Positions 1 to 9,104 of a DNA stretch of 64,000 bases are shown in pieces. Below the pieces are notes generated by a model. That model was not told the origin of the DNA. It did not search any database and worked only from the letters and a program-made list of their open reading frames with translations. Position 1 is the stretch's first letter; every line of letters starts with the position of its first letter. Made by a program: the position numbers and the translations under genes. Origin of the DNA: Platerodrilus igneus (lineage: Eukaryota > Arthropoda > Insecta > Coleoptera > Lycidae); the NCBI GenBank assembly GCA_036346225.1, contig JARFIW010001082.1:3596001-3660000 (forward strand), read 5' to 3'.

Positions 1-118
1 GATGCAGACTGTGCAAATTTCGGGGAAACCTGTAGGTTAGTTCAGAATAGGAAACAATGATGGTACGCGTCTAACCAGTTTCAGGACTGAAGACCCAATG
101 ATGATGATGATAATTGAC
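1..118 (+). mobile_element. RTE-like LINE, 3' terminus fragment
   Basis: This is the last part of an RTE-type LINE on the plus strand. Translated with small frame changes it gives a C-terminal signature of the type CRLVQNRK...YASNQFQD, a stop, and then an ATG-trinucleotide tail. The same ending recurs, in either orientation, near 5.7, 7.0, 30.1, 30.4, 54.3 and 55.1 kb, so it defines the 3' end of the family in this window. RTE LINEs are known for very short 3' UTRs and microsatellite tails. The 5' part lies outside the window or was never copied. Confidence 0.75.
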
Positions 119-167
119 TTACATGTTTAATATCTACCGAAACCAAATTCCATTGTCGAATGCTTTA
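1..167. repeat. Duplicated segment, copy 1 (pair at 5668-5833)
   Basis: These 167 bases recur almost base for base at 5668-5833, one G shorter there. The match runs through the LINE 3' end and about 50 bases of non-LINE flank, then stops abruptly at GCTTTA in both places. Sharing of flanking DNA means a segmental copy, not two independent LINE insertions. Confidence 0.85.
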
Positions 168-780
168 GAGTTTCTGCTTGTATTTTATCTGTACCCGGCA
201 CCTTACCATTTTTTAGACCCTTTAATGCTAAATCAAACTCATGTCTAAGTATAGGGTATCCCAAGTCATCCCTTTCCATGTCTGATTCCTGTTCTAATGC
301 TAGTAGTTCCTCTCCTGCATATAGGTTTCCTATATATCCCTGCCATCTAACTACTTTCTCTACACTTACTACACCTCTCGCGTCCCTTACATTTTTGCTA
401 TACGGTTTTAAATTCCTAAAATTCATTTTAATTAGTTTGTATGCTTCGTCCGTCTTTCCTATTTTCATCTTAGTTTGCACTTTTCATCAATTCATTGTTC
501 TTTTGCTCTCCTGCATTTGCGAATAGTTTCCCATTTTATGGCTTAGTATCTCTGTTTTCCTGTTTCGTCTGATCTATTTTTGTATTTTCGACATTCTTCT
601 ATTAAATTCAGGATATCCTTGTTATTCGTGTTTTCTTGTGTATACCCCAGAGTGAATCCGGCCGCCATATCTAAGCTGTATTTAATGTTATTCCATTCTG
701 TTTCTACTTCCTTAATATAAGACATTTTCCCGAGATCTTTCATCAATTCATTTGATTTTTTTTCAAATCTTTCGTGGATA
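168..780 (-). pseudogene. RTE linker and start of reverse transcriptase, remnant
   Basis: Two open stretches, 543-746 and 127-480, cover the region between endonuclease and RT. The first contains LETEW-like and MAA..LGYTQE blocks that match the 20173-20550 copy. The second has WQGYIGNLYAGEELLALEQE followed by ALKGLKNGKVPGTDKIQAE, the usual entry into an RTE reverse-transcriptase domain. The frame runs on into unrelated duplicated DNA below 168, giving a chimeric C-terminus that has no meaning for the LINE. Confidence 0.75.
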
Positions 781-845
781 AATTAATTTTTTAGCTTCTT
801 AAAGTGAAAGTGCCTTTTTTGGTTTCTTTTTTTAAAATTTTCAAC

Positions 846-1486
846 GAACTTCGTTCGTTTATGAAATCGATTTGTCGTCCGTCTGTCTGTCCGTCCGAGG
901 CCTTTCTAATGGTCGGACATCAATGTGTGATACATCGATCGATTCAGCTAGGTGTCCTGAGCTTAAGTTTTGATGTCAGTTGAAATCGGGCAACGGGGAC
1001 GCCGTGCCCCCGCGATATTCCGTCGGGAAAATTAAAATTTCAAATAGGTCCAAAATTAATGTGCGATACATATTTGGACTCCACTAACATAGCTGAGTCG
1101 AAATATGGTACCCCCCACAAAATCTGACCACGGATACCCGACCCCCCCGGGGAATTAATTTTTATCAAAAATTTCAAATAGGTCCAAAATTAATGTGCCA
1201 TACATATTTAGAATCCTCTGAAAAAACTGAATCGAAATATGATGCCCCCTTATTTACACACACACACACACACAAACACACATACATACATACATACACA
1301 CACACATATATAGCTTTTAAAATATTTATTCAATAAAATAAAATATATTAAAATGTCTCTTTTGTTGTTTATAAATTTTTGTATTTTATCTGAATACTTA
1401 TAATTATTACAACATAATAATTTTAATTTCTTTAAATTGTTTTAAAGTAAGTCTACATTTGGAAGTTCGTTGCGACAATGCCTTGC
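846..1486. mobile_element. Unclassified 641-bp insertion in RTE copy 1
   Basis: The RTE copies at 20 kb and 53 kb are continuous where this one is interrupted. ATTTTCAAC occurs at 837-845 and again at 1487-1495, a 9-bp direct repeat that fits a target-site duplication. Short inverted repeats AACGAACTTC (843-852) and GAAGTTCGTT (1462-1471) lie at the edges. Inside are a GTCTGTCTGTCCGTCC stretch, two tandem copies (period about 134) of a block containing CAAATAGGTCCAAAATTAAT, and a (CA)n/(CATA)n microsatellite at about 1256-1312. There is no coding capacity. The superfamily is open; a 9-bp duplication would suit a Mutator-like element. Confidence 0.55.
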
Positions 1487-1497
1487 ATTTTCAACTT

Positions 1498-2222
1498 GTT
1501 TAATTTAAGAGCGGTCTTCATAATTACGATGTTGTGGTCAGTGTCTATATCTGATCCTGGGTAGCTTCTACGGTCTTTTACTTGATTCCTAAACCGTTAT
1601 CTAACGAGAATGTAATTTAATTTTATATCTTCCTATATTTCCTGGCATCTTCCACGTGTATCGTCTTTTAGCATGATGTTGAACTAAGGTGTTTGTGATG
1701 ATTAAATTCTTCTTGTCAAAAAATTCTACCAGCCTATTTCCCCTGTCGTTTCTCGTGCCTAACCCAAATAAACCTACTACCGCTCCTTTCCTACACTCGC
1801 CAACCACTGCATTAAAATCCGTCGTGATGATTAAATTTTCATGTCCTTTTACATATCTTAGTACGTTTTCGATATCTTTGTAGATCGCTTCTACCTCTTC
1901 GTCACTGTGGCTAGAGGTGGGCATGTATACTTGTGTTATTACTGTTTTTACCAGTTTAGATTTTAATCTAACCATGAGTACTCTTTTCTTCTTTTGTAAG
2001 TAGTTTTCGACACAGTGCCCTATCTTCTTTCTGAAAACTATCTCCACTCCAAAATTTCCTTCCTTTGATTCGGTATGAACTACCTTAAAGTGTCCGCTGA
2101 AAAAATCCCCGCCTCTGGCCATCGAACTTCGCTGATCCCTACTATATCTAGTGCTAACCTATCCATTTCAATTTTTAAGTTGTCTAGCTTACCTCTTTGT
2201 TTCAAACTTCTGAATTCCACGC
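1498..2222 (-). pseudogene. RTE endonuclease domain remnant
   Basis: In the intact family this AP-like endonuclease nicks target DNA to prime reverse transcription. The longest open stretch is 1601-2122 (173 codons) with recognisable blocks: VYMPTSSHSDEEVEAIYKDI, LIITTDFNAVVGE, and LVQHHAKRRYTWKMPG. The normal GDFNA motif is TDFNA here, so a conserved glycine is lost. The upstream GISEVRW block lies in another frame near 2125-2160, and the C-terminal DTDHN-type block falls beyond a break, near 1530-1560. Divergent, frameshifted and non-functional. Confidence 0.8.
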
Positions 2223-2645
2223 TCCAATCGCAGAATGTTCCCGATTATTTTTCTAAATTTTCCGATCACATCCTCCGAAGTAGTCCCCTACCGGAGATCC
2301 GAATGGGGGATTATTTGACCACCGTAATTTTTTATCCCAGAGAATACCATCATCTTAAATACAATTTAAGTACGCTGTGTACTTTGGAGATAGTGTGGTG
2401 GTTTCCCGTTGCCTTCCACATCGCGGTAATGTGTCTTAGAATGCCATACCGACCCCTATGGTCTCTGCTAATGTAAGTACCGAAGGAGCCGCTACCCTCT
2501 TTCAGGTACCTGTCTTAGTCTGATTCCTCACTAAAGACTTTGGTTGAACGTGTAGTTAGGGTTTTAGATCACTGGAAAGCTGAAGCCATTCCACCGGTTC
2601 TAGTAATCTAGAACTTCTTTAAGGTGTAGGTCCATTCGGAATGGT

Positions 2646-2980
2646 GTATAAGTGTTTTTTTTGAAAAAACACTAACTTCAGTGAAATAAATAAATGAAAA
2701 TCATCAAGATTTGAAATGGTTGTGTCTCCTATTTTAATGTGTGCACACGTAATTTTAATTTAAGTGTTGATAATTATTTAGGATGATGTCCTGAGCGTGT
2801 AATAAATAAAAATTTTTTATTAAGGTTATTAATATTTTCTTATGAATTTTTGAAATTGTGTACCCCATTTAAAAAAAAATAATAAAATTGTAAATATCTC
2901 GGAAGTGGTTCATTTTTGCATAAGACATTACGTAGTTAAATTAATTGCTAATGACCTCATCCATAATAGCTTAAAAAAAT
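2646..2980. other. AT-rich spacer, unassigned
   Basis: No gene seen. Around 2889 there is a TAAATATCTCGGAAGTGG phrase resembling the ATATCTCGAAAACGG phrase at 15768, a word common in the insect ACAGGGTGT-type interspersed repeat, so the left edge of repeat X may really begin near 2860. Confidence 0.4.
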
Positions 2981-3935
2981 ACCTCAAATTTCCGGTAACT
3001 CTATATATATATATATATATATTGTAGTGGTTTTAAAGGATTAAATTTAGGTATGAACAAGGCAATTTCAAACACCCTGTATAGAGGAAACAACCAAAAT
3101 TTACGTGCGAAATTTATTTCATTTAATTAATTTAAAGTAACAAGTATTACCATAATTTTACAATTAGTGATTAAAATTTAGTTAGGTTCGTAAAGAAAAT
3201 AAATTGTATAGGCCAATGGAAATTATTAATTAATTTAATTGAGTTTAATTGAAAGGGTTATAACGTCTAATACGCATAAGAGTATGAAAAATCGATATTT
3301 CCAAGGCGAAACGCTTTACTAACAAACAAACAAGTCGAATATATAAAATTCCTTGAAACGCAAACTCCTAGAAATGTTATTTTAAAACGTTCGTTAATTG
3401 AACACCTGCATGTTTTGGAAAGGTCATGTTCCCCTTATTTGTGTAGATAAAAGACAAGATTCGAGGTATATTGTGCAAACGGTCGGACGGTTCGCATAAA
3501 TGCTAACCAAAAGTTTCCTTAAAGCGCAGAAGGGATGGACAATCAATGATATGCTCCGGAATGAGACAGGCATAACAGCAGTTAACTTCGAAACGCACGT
3601 ATTCAGTCCACGTGGGTTAGATAGCACGCAGACAGTAATATCGATTTTCTACCACTCAAGTGAGGGTAGAAGGAAACATCTAATATGCATAAGACAAGAA
3701 TAGAGTTAATATAGGCGGGGTTTTTAAGACGTCACTGAATATATCATTGGTCTAAATAGTTAGTTGTACAACAGACGAACACGGGAAAATTGAATGCGGG
3801 TTTTTCGGAAAATATCGTATCAACGAGCTAAATTTTGAAGATTTTGAAAACGGTTATACCAAAATTTGAAGAAAGAATTAGTTGAATTAAGTATTTCGCG
3901 TTAGGAGGGTCTGGAGAGGTTACACATCAGAATCG

Positions 3936-4050
3936 TATAAATATGAGAGAAGAGTTATTAAGTTTCTCTTTGACTTCACTTTTTGACTTCACTCTTTTAC
4001 ATCGTTAAGTTGCATTGCTTACTACGTACAGAAATCTACCACGAGCTTGT
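3936..4050 (+). promoter_or_regulatory. Putative TATA promoter and first exon donor in X-A
   Basis: TATAAATA at 3936-3943 is followed by a pyrimidine-rich start region with TTCACT near 3976 and then by a consensus 5' splice site, AGCTT|GTAAGTAT, at 4048/4049. The spacing from TATA to TTCACT, about 42 bases, is longer than the usual 30, so the start point is uncertain. Copy B has TCTAAATA at the same place (14502), so the box is intact only in copy A. Confidence 0.3.
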
Positions 4051-4289
4051 AAGTATTTAAAAGTTTTAAATTAAATAGTACAGTGTTGGCCTCATAGTTT
4101 GAAATGCGGATAGTGTCGAGTTTAATTTTAATTAAGGTGCAACAGATATTTTAACAAGCTCGTGAAGTAAAGTAAAGTAAAATAACGTAAATTAAATTAA
4201 GCAATTATAAAAAAGGGTAATATACTCGGATTTGGATTTGGATGGATCTTGAATGAATAGCATGCAGCACAACTTAGATGGTGTTCATC

Positions 4290-4391
4290 TATAAATAGCT
4301 GGAGGCGGAAGCAGAGCAGAATCACGAGACCGAGAGTGCAGGAACTTAACTTCATCGTCAACGGAGTAGGGATTTTCAAGAAATTCTAGGT
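4290..4391 (+). promoter_or_regulatory. Second putative TATA promoter in X-A
   Basis: TATAAATAG at 4290-4298 is followed 34 bases on by ATCACGAG and then by a donor-like TTCTAG|GTAACG at 4389/4390. The same box and donor are unchanged in copy B (box near 14856). This is inference from motifs only. Confidence 0.3.
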
Positions 4392-4900
4392 AACGCATTA
4401 GAAATTGCTGCTTTTTATAAACTATGAAAATTATTGTGATGTGTGAGAGTGAACTTTGATGGTATTTTGCATTATTTTGCGTATTGAAAATAATACGTAT
4501 AACTAACTTTGATGATGGTATTTGAATATAAAGCTAAAGGTGTATATAAAGCTTATTAACGTTCCCCATAAATTTAAATTTTTATTGTTAAGGGTACATG
4601 GGTTTTTTTGTGTTTGTAGTAAGAGTACGCAAAGTAAAAAGCATACAATAATAAAATAAACTGGGTTATCAAGAGCTCACCATACTCCAGAGTGTACTAA
4701 TTAGAAATAATTATAAATAAAAAAGAAAATAAGGTATTATTTAGGGTCCATTTACTCCTGTTACATTCAATGTGTTTGATATTTCAAGTTAAAATCCTGG
4801 ACTTTACAAAGATAGAATTTATTGAGGTGTAACTTGAGCACCCAAATGTAAATAATCTTGAAGTTTTATTTGTAAATAGTGGTAAATAAATATTGTATGA

Positions 4901-5050
4901 TTGTTGTATTATTTTGTGGTTTTATTGAGAGTGTGCGTGATCGGTAAAGAGTATGATAGTAAATATAGGCATCCAAGAGAAGGCCCAACTGAGCTAGCCT
5001 GGGAGCTGTTGAAGAAATCAATTAAAGTGATGGAGCAGGGATCTAGGTAA
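4901..5050 (+). CDS. Exon-like open frame in X copy A
   Basis: A 49-codon frame runs from the codon after a TGA (4898) to a TAA at 5048. Its last 39 codons (from 4931) are not low-complexity: they include GKEYDSKYRHPREGPTELAW and LLKKSIKVMEQGSR. The frame closes exactly inside a splice-donor consensus, TCTAG|GTAAGAATT at 5046/5047, and begins after a T-rich tract ending TTTATTGAG, so an exon of about 117 bases (4930-5046) is plausible. The frame is identical in copies B and C. I do not recognise the peptide. It could be a captured host exon, an exon of the element itself, or chance. Confidence 0.35.
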   Translation: MLYYFVVLLRVCVIGKEYDSKYRHPREGPTELAWELLKKSIKVMEQGSR

Positions 5051-5163
5051 GAATTATTTTTTTGAAAATTCTCCTTTTTGTGAAATTTATGACGATTTTT
5101 CGTAAATTAATAAATGCTCGAAGGTTTTTTTTACTCTGGCGAAACAGTATAGAGGGTACACGG

Positions 5164-5167
<4 letters not shown>

Positions 5168-5208
<41 letters not shown>
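5168..5208. repeat. (TA)n microsatellite
   Basis: An uninterrupted TA run between repeat X and the Penelope 3' region. Comparable runs occur at about 3002-3021, 8313-8353, 11102-11150, 12018-12061, 13560-13589, 16044-16082, 16851-16887, 34134-34153 and 51016-51043. Confidence 0.95.
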
Positions 5209-5211
<3 letters not shown>

Positions 5212-5614
5212 ATGTAAAATTCTTGGTATGTAGGTCATAATAGTAAAAATGCTTTTTAAAAATTTGTAATAAACATTACGCGTTTCGGTGTATTAAACCA
5301 TGATCACGTTTAAGTCTACAATAAATATAAAAATATTAAAACTTAAATAATTTATAATAAGTTAATCTAAAAAATTTTTAAAAGAAAATTTAACTGGCGT
5401 ACAACTCACCTCCTAACATTGAAGAAATCCGTTTACAATTAATATAAAGCATAGAACACAATTTACTATGTACTTCTTTGATTAATGAATGTTAAATTGA
5501 TTTATTATTTTTGTTAGAAACTAAACATATTAAACAGGTTTGCCAATACAAAGATAATATGGAAAACATACATGTTTTATCTAGGCAGATAGTACAAGAA
5601 CATTGATAGAATAT
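5209..5614 (-). mobile_element. Penelope-like element, 3' fragment (copy A)
   Basis: On the minus strand this is the 3' non-coding end of a Penelope-like element. It matches 8354-8761, where it is continuous with a GIY-YIG C-terminal coding remnant. The strand shows ACACCGAAACGCGTAATG near 5275-5292, a phrase I associate with Penelope 3' ends and their hammerhead ribozymes. The coding part is missing: after GATAGAATAT (5614) the sequence switches to an RTE LINE 3' end. Confidence 0.6.
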
Positions 5615-5786
5615 GACAAGCAGAGATAGGAAAAAGAGGGGATGTAGATCTAGATCAGATAGTGTTAGATGCAGACTGTGCAAATTTCGGGAAACCTGTA
5701 GGTTAGTTCAGAATAGGAAACAATGATGGTACGCGTCTAACCAGTTTCAGGACTGAAGACCCAATGATGATGATGATAATTGACTT
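5615..5786 (+). mobile_element. RTE-like LINE, 3' terminus fragment
   Basis: Plus-strand 3' end of the RTE family: the C-terminal block around CRLCKFRETCRLVQNRK and the ATG-repeat tail at about 5764-5778. It starts 10-20 codons further upstream than the copy at position 1. Positions 5668-5833 are the duplicate of 1-167. Confidence 0.75.
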
Positions 5787-5833
5787 ACATGTTTAATATC
5801 TACCGAAACCAAATTCCATTGTCGAATGCTTTA

Positions 5834-6560
5834 ACAGTAAATGAGCCATTATAAAATTTTGTTCTATGAATTGGAATAGTCAAACGAATATTATCAATTG
5901 ATTTTGTTGAATACTGTCTTTTCAAAAGCGAAAATTTGATCGTAGATACTGAGGAATATTTGTGTTTATGATTTTTAAAGTAAAACAGCGCAACACCTAT
6001 TACGTCTATCATCCATGGTTAGACAAACTACTTCATTCCTGTATGGAGTAATGTGCTCAAATTTAGGTAGGTTATAAATAAATCTAACACACATTCTGTA
6101 ATCGCTGCTGTTTGTTACGCAAACGCCAGGTCATATCTGAAAATACTATATCAGCGTACTCGATTTTTGAAATTAGAAGTGCAGTGACTAAACGCAAGCG
6201 GGCTTGATATTTTTTAGTAATGTTAGCTTATGGAAGGTAAAAAAGAAATTTTGGCCAGTCATGCCCAGTCAGCTATTTTGCTTAAATCTTCATTCACTAA
6301 AGTAATTGTTAAATGAAGATGTTGTACGTTGCAATGCCTGTATATTTGAAAGTCATCAGCAAATAAGTGATAACGACACGTCAGATCTTTACTTATGGAA
6401 GCAATGAACAGAATGAAAAGCAATGGCCCAAGTACACTACCTTGGGAAACACCCTTGGCGACTAATTCCCAATTAGAAGATCCGCTGTTGAATTGTATGC
6501 GTTGCTCACGTTTTGTTAGGTAGGATTCAAATCATTTAGTAAAAACTATAGATAAATTAT
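5834..6560 (-). pseudogene. Jockey/CR1-type LINE reverse transcriptase, C-terminal half
   Basis: Reverse transcriptase copies the LINE RNA into DNA at the nicked target. On the minus strand, right to left, a single frame reads a FESYLTKREQRIQFN block (about 6500-6545), AKGVSQGSVLGPLLFILF (about 6420-6470), and YHLFADDFQIYRHCN (about 6335-6380), which contains the catalytic FADD. NEDLSKIADWA follows near 6260-6295. The distal part, after frame breaks, has RLTIPIHRTKFYNGSFTVKA (about 5840-5905), the usual C-terminal motif of jockey/CR1-type ORF2 proteins. The 5' half and endonuclease are absent. The clade within jockey/CR1/L2 is not resolved. Unrelated to the RTE family around it. Confidence 0.85.
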
Positions 6561-6992
6561 ACTTTTCTAAATAAACTAGTAGGATGTCAGTGTGAAAGAA
6601 ACGACAACACTAATATCGTTCTGAAGTTAGACATCGAGTCAGGACTTGAAACTTTTGGAATTGGAGTGACATGCACTTTCTTCCATATTTTTGGGAAACA
6701 GCTGATGGACAAAGAAAAATTAACAAGATGAGTTATAATGGGCAGGAAAATTTCAGCAACCATTACAATACTTTCTCGAATTCTCTTGTGTACAGAAGAT
6801 TTGCTTGATCTTTTTGTAAATAAATCTCCTTAATTTTAAGGCAGTTGATATTATTTTTTAGCAAGTATATTATTAATTTTTATAGTTAGAAAACATAACA
6901 ATGTTTACCCGACGTGTCTATTTCTCTGTTCATAACATTTTTTTCCAAGTTGCTGGTACTCATGAAATTCAAACTCTCTAACCAGTACATGT
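6561..6992. other. Spacer, unassigned
   Basis: AT-rich DNA between two LINE remnants. It may include further decayed jockey-type RT, but I cannot read a motif in it. Confidence 0.3.
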
Positions 6993-7460
6993 TCATCATT
7001 AGGTCTTCAGTCCTGGAACTGGTTAGACGCGTACCCTCATAGTTTCCTATTATGAACCAACCTACACAGTTCCCTGAAATTTGCACAATCTGCATCCATC
7101 ACTATCTGATTTAGGTCTACATCTACCTCCTTTATCCTATCTCTGCTTGTAATATATCCCATAATATTTCCCAAAAATGCCTTAGAATGTATTCTGCCCT
7201 TCTATTTCTCCTATTTTTTTCCACAGATATCTTTCTTCCTCTACTCTTTCTATAACCTATTTGTTATTAACTGTGCCTGTCCATGCTATCATCCTCATAC
7301 ATCTGAAGGACAACATTCCAAAAGACTTCTACCGTTTTACTGTCTGCTTTTCCTACTGCCCGTATTTCATAGGCATACTGTGCTGTGCTCTACACATATG
7401 CTTTCAACAATTTTCTTCTTGTTTCTATGTTTGTCGTCTTTGATCATAGGCGCTGTTTTT
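6993..7460 (-). mobile_element. RTE-like LINE, 3' fragment
   Basis: Minus-strand 3' part of the RTE family. It starts at the tail (CATCATTAGGTCTTCAGT, 6993) and passes through CANFREL-like and CRLVHNRK-like C-terminal blocks. It extends to the region corresponding to the WS..YGCETW/CYRR segment near 7300-7450, where the DNA is alignable with 30750-30905. Several frame breaks. Confidence 0.7.
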
Positions 7461-7673
7461 TCTTGATAGATGCAGTTCGGTCCCCCTCTATACTATTACA
7501 ATTATATACACTATTTCTCCGACATTTAGTGGTTGTGAAGGGGGGTAAGCAGCCCGTGACTACTAAGTTCCCACATCACTTGAACATTTGCCGATTTAAT
7601 AGTTTTTCTAATATATGTTTTCGCACAGTTAACATTAGTTGTAGATATTTCACAACCAACACCTGTAGTTGTT

Positions 7674-8288
7674 TATAAAGCTAAAGGTGTATATAAAGCT
7701 TATTAACGTTCCCCATAAATTTAAATTTTTATTGTTAAGGGTACATGGGTTTTTTGTGTTTGTAGTAAGAGTATGCAAAGTAAAAAGCATACATTAATAA
7801 AATAAACTGGGTTATCAAGAGCTCACCATACTCCAGAGTGTACTAATTAGAAATAATTATAAATAAAAAAGAAAAATAAGGTATTATTTAGGGTCCATTT
7901 ACTCCTGTTACATTCAATGTGTTTGATATTTCAAGTTAAAATCTTGGACTTTACAAAGATAGAATTTATTGAGGTGTAACTTGAGCACCCAAATGTAAAT
8001 AATCTTGAAGTTTTATTTGTAAATAGTGGTAAATAAATATTGTATGATTGTTGTATTATTTTGTGGTTTTATTGAGAGTGTGCGTGATCGGTAAAGAGTA
8101 TGATAGTAAATATAGGCATCCAAGAGAAGGCCCAACTGAGCTAGCCTGGGAGCTGTTGAAGAAATCAATTAAAGTGATGGAGCAGGGATCTAGGTAAGAA
8201 TTATTTTTTTGAAAATTCTCCTTTTTGTGAAATTTATGACGATTTTTCGTAAATTAATAAATGCTCGAAGGTTTTTTTTACTCTGGCG
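7674..8288 (+). repeat. Repeat block X, copy C (5'-truncated)
   Basis: Aligns with 4527-5141 of copy A with a constant offset of about 3147 bases and very few differences. The match continues without a break through the (TA)n run and the Penelope 3' end to 8761. Copies A and C are therefore products of one duplication that already contained the Penelope insertion, while copy B lacks it. The left edge at TATAAAGCTAAAGG shows no duplication of target bases that I can see. Confidence 0.9.
8048..8197 (+). CDS. Exon-like open frame in X copy C
   Basis: Same 49-codon frame as at 4901-5050, with the same donor-like site at 8193/8194 and no substitutions over the 39-residue distal part. The two TATA boxes of X are not present in this truncated copy. 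Confidence 0.3.
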   Translation: MLYYFVVLLRVCVIGKEYDSKYRHPREGPTELAWELLKKSIKVMEQGSR

Positions 8289-8310
8289 AAACAGTATAGA
8301 GGGTACACGG

Positions 8311-8353
<43 letters not shown>

Positions 8354-8358
<5 letters not shown>

Positions 8359-9104
8359 ATGTAAAATTCTTGGTATGTAGGTCATAATAGTAAAAATGCT
8401 TTTTAAAAATTTGTAATAAACATTACGCGTTTCGGTGTATTAAACCATGATCACGTTTAAGTCTACAATAAATATAAAAATATTAAAACTTAAATAATTT
8501 ATAATAAGTTAATCTAAAAAATTTTTAAAAGAAAATTTAACTGGCGTACAACTCACCTCCTAACATTGAAGAAATCCGTTTACAATTAATATAAAGCATA
8601 GAACACAATTTACTATGTACTTCTTTGATTAATGAATGTTAAATTGATTTATTATTTTTGTTAGAAACTAAACATATTAAACAGGTTTGCCAATACAAAG
8701 ATAATATGGAAAACATACATGTTTTATCTAGGCAGATAGTACAAGAACATTGATAGAATATTATTATTATAAACTGTTAATTTTTGTAACTAATTTCTAA
8801 TATACAAGGTTGGTCATCAGATTTATGATTTTATAATATTGTGGTAAATATGCGTGAATTGTTCGTGATCTGTTTTATTGTTGATGCTGTTTGCATGGCG
8901 CTGTATCTGGATCATTTCTAAAATGTTTCGTTTATTATCATTAGTTTCAGTACCCAAAATATTTATGTCATCAAAATCAAATGTATGTAATTTGTCTAAC
9001 GCATGATTTGCCAGGGCTGTGCATCTCTTGTGTGATATTATTAAATATTGGTGTTCATATATATGTTCATATACAAAAATGAAATAAACTCCTTGGACAC
9101 ACAT
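8354..9104 (-). mobile_element. Penelope-like element, 3' end with GIY-YIG C-terminus
   Basis: Penelope-like elements encode a reverse transcriptase joined to a GIY-YIG endonuclease. The open stretch 8823-9104 (93 codons, minus strand) carries the C-terminal end: SHKRCTALANHALDKLHTFD, then INILGTETNDNKRNILEMIQ, then NSINNKTDHEQFTHIY. This alternation of a HAL..H.FDFD block, an IL..E.N..KR.ILEM block and a N..N.KTD block is the usual tail of the family. The catalytic GIY and YIG residues and the RT are missing, so the copy is 5'-truncated near 9050-9104. The 3' non-coding part (8822-8354) is shared with 5209-5614. Confidence 0.75.

Larger units (their letters stand above)
168..2645 (-). mobile_element. 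RTE-like LINE copy 1, 3'-truncated and interrupted
   Basis: A minus-strand RTE LINE of the type annotated in insects as craniofacial development protein 2-like. Read from right to left it has the 5' UTR (about 2645-2230), an AP-endonuclease domain (about 2222-1498), the linker (about 836-500) and the first part of the reverse-transcriptase domain with a KNGKVPGTDKIQAE motif near 190-245. It ends at 168, before the catalytic RT motifs. A foreign element at 846-1486 splits it between endonuclease and linker. The assignment rests on alignment by eye with the minus-strand copy at 19552-21522 and the plus-strand copy at 52178-54385. Many stops and frameshifts make it a fossil. Confidence 0.8.
2981..5141 (+). 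repeat. Repeat block X, copy A (about 2.16 kb)
   Basis: This block is present again as a near-identical copy at 13507-15705 and as a 5'-truncated copy at 7674-8288. It begins ACCTCAAATTTCCGGTAACT, then (TA)n, then TTGTAGTGGTTTTAAAGG, and ends ACTCTGGCG. Within it are an AACACCCTGTATA motif (about 3075), two TATA boxes (3936, 4290), splice-donor-like sites GTAAGTAT (4049), GTAACG (4390) and GTAAGA (5047), and an open stretch that ends at the last donor. The layout resembles the 5' end of a transcription unit carried as a repeat. No terminal inverted repeats or LTR boundaries were found, so the class is undecided. Confidence 0.8.

Noticed and set aside
3500..3703. 67-codon frame conserved in X copies A and B (14066-14269)
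   Set aside because: The whole block is nearly identical, so preservation of this frame is not informative; the peptide matches no family and an overlapping frame exists on the other strand.
4197..4379. 60-codon minus-strand frame repeated in both X copies
   Set aside because: It is antisense to the promoter-like part of X and shows no motif.
7261..7678. Overlapping 60- and 97-codon plus-strand frames
   Set aside because: They are antisense to the RTE LINE 3' fragment.
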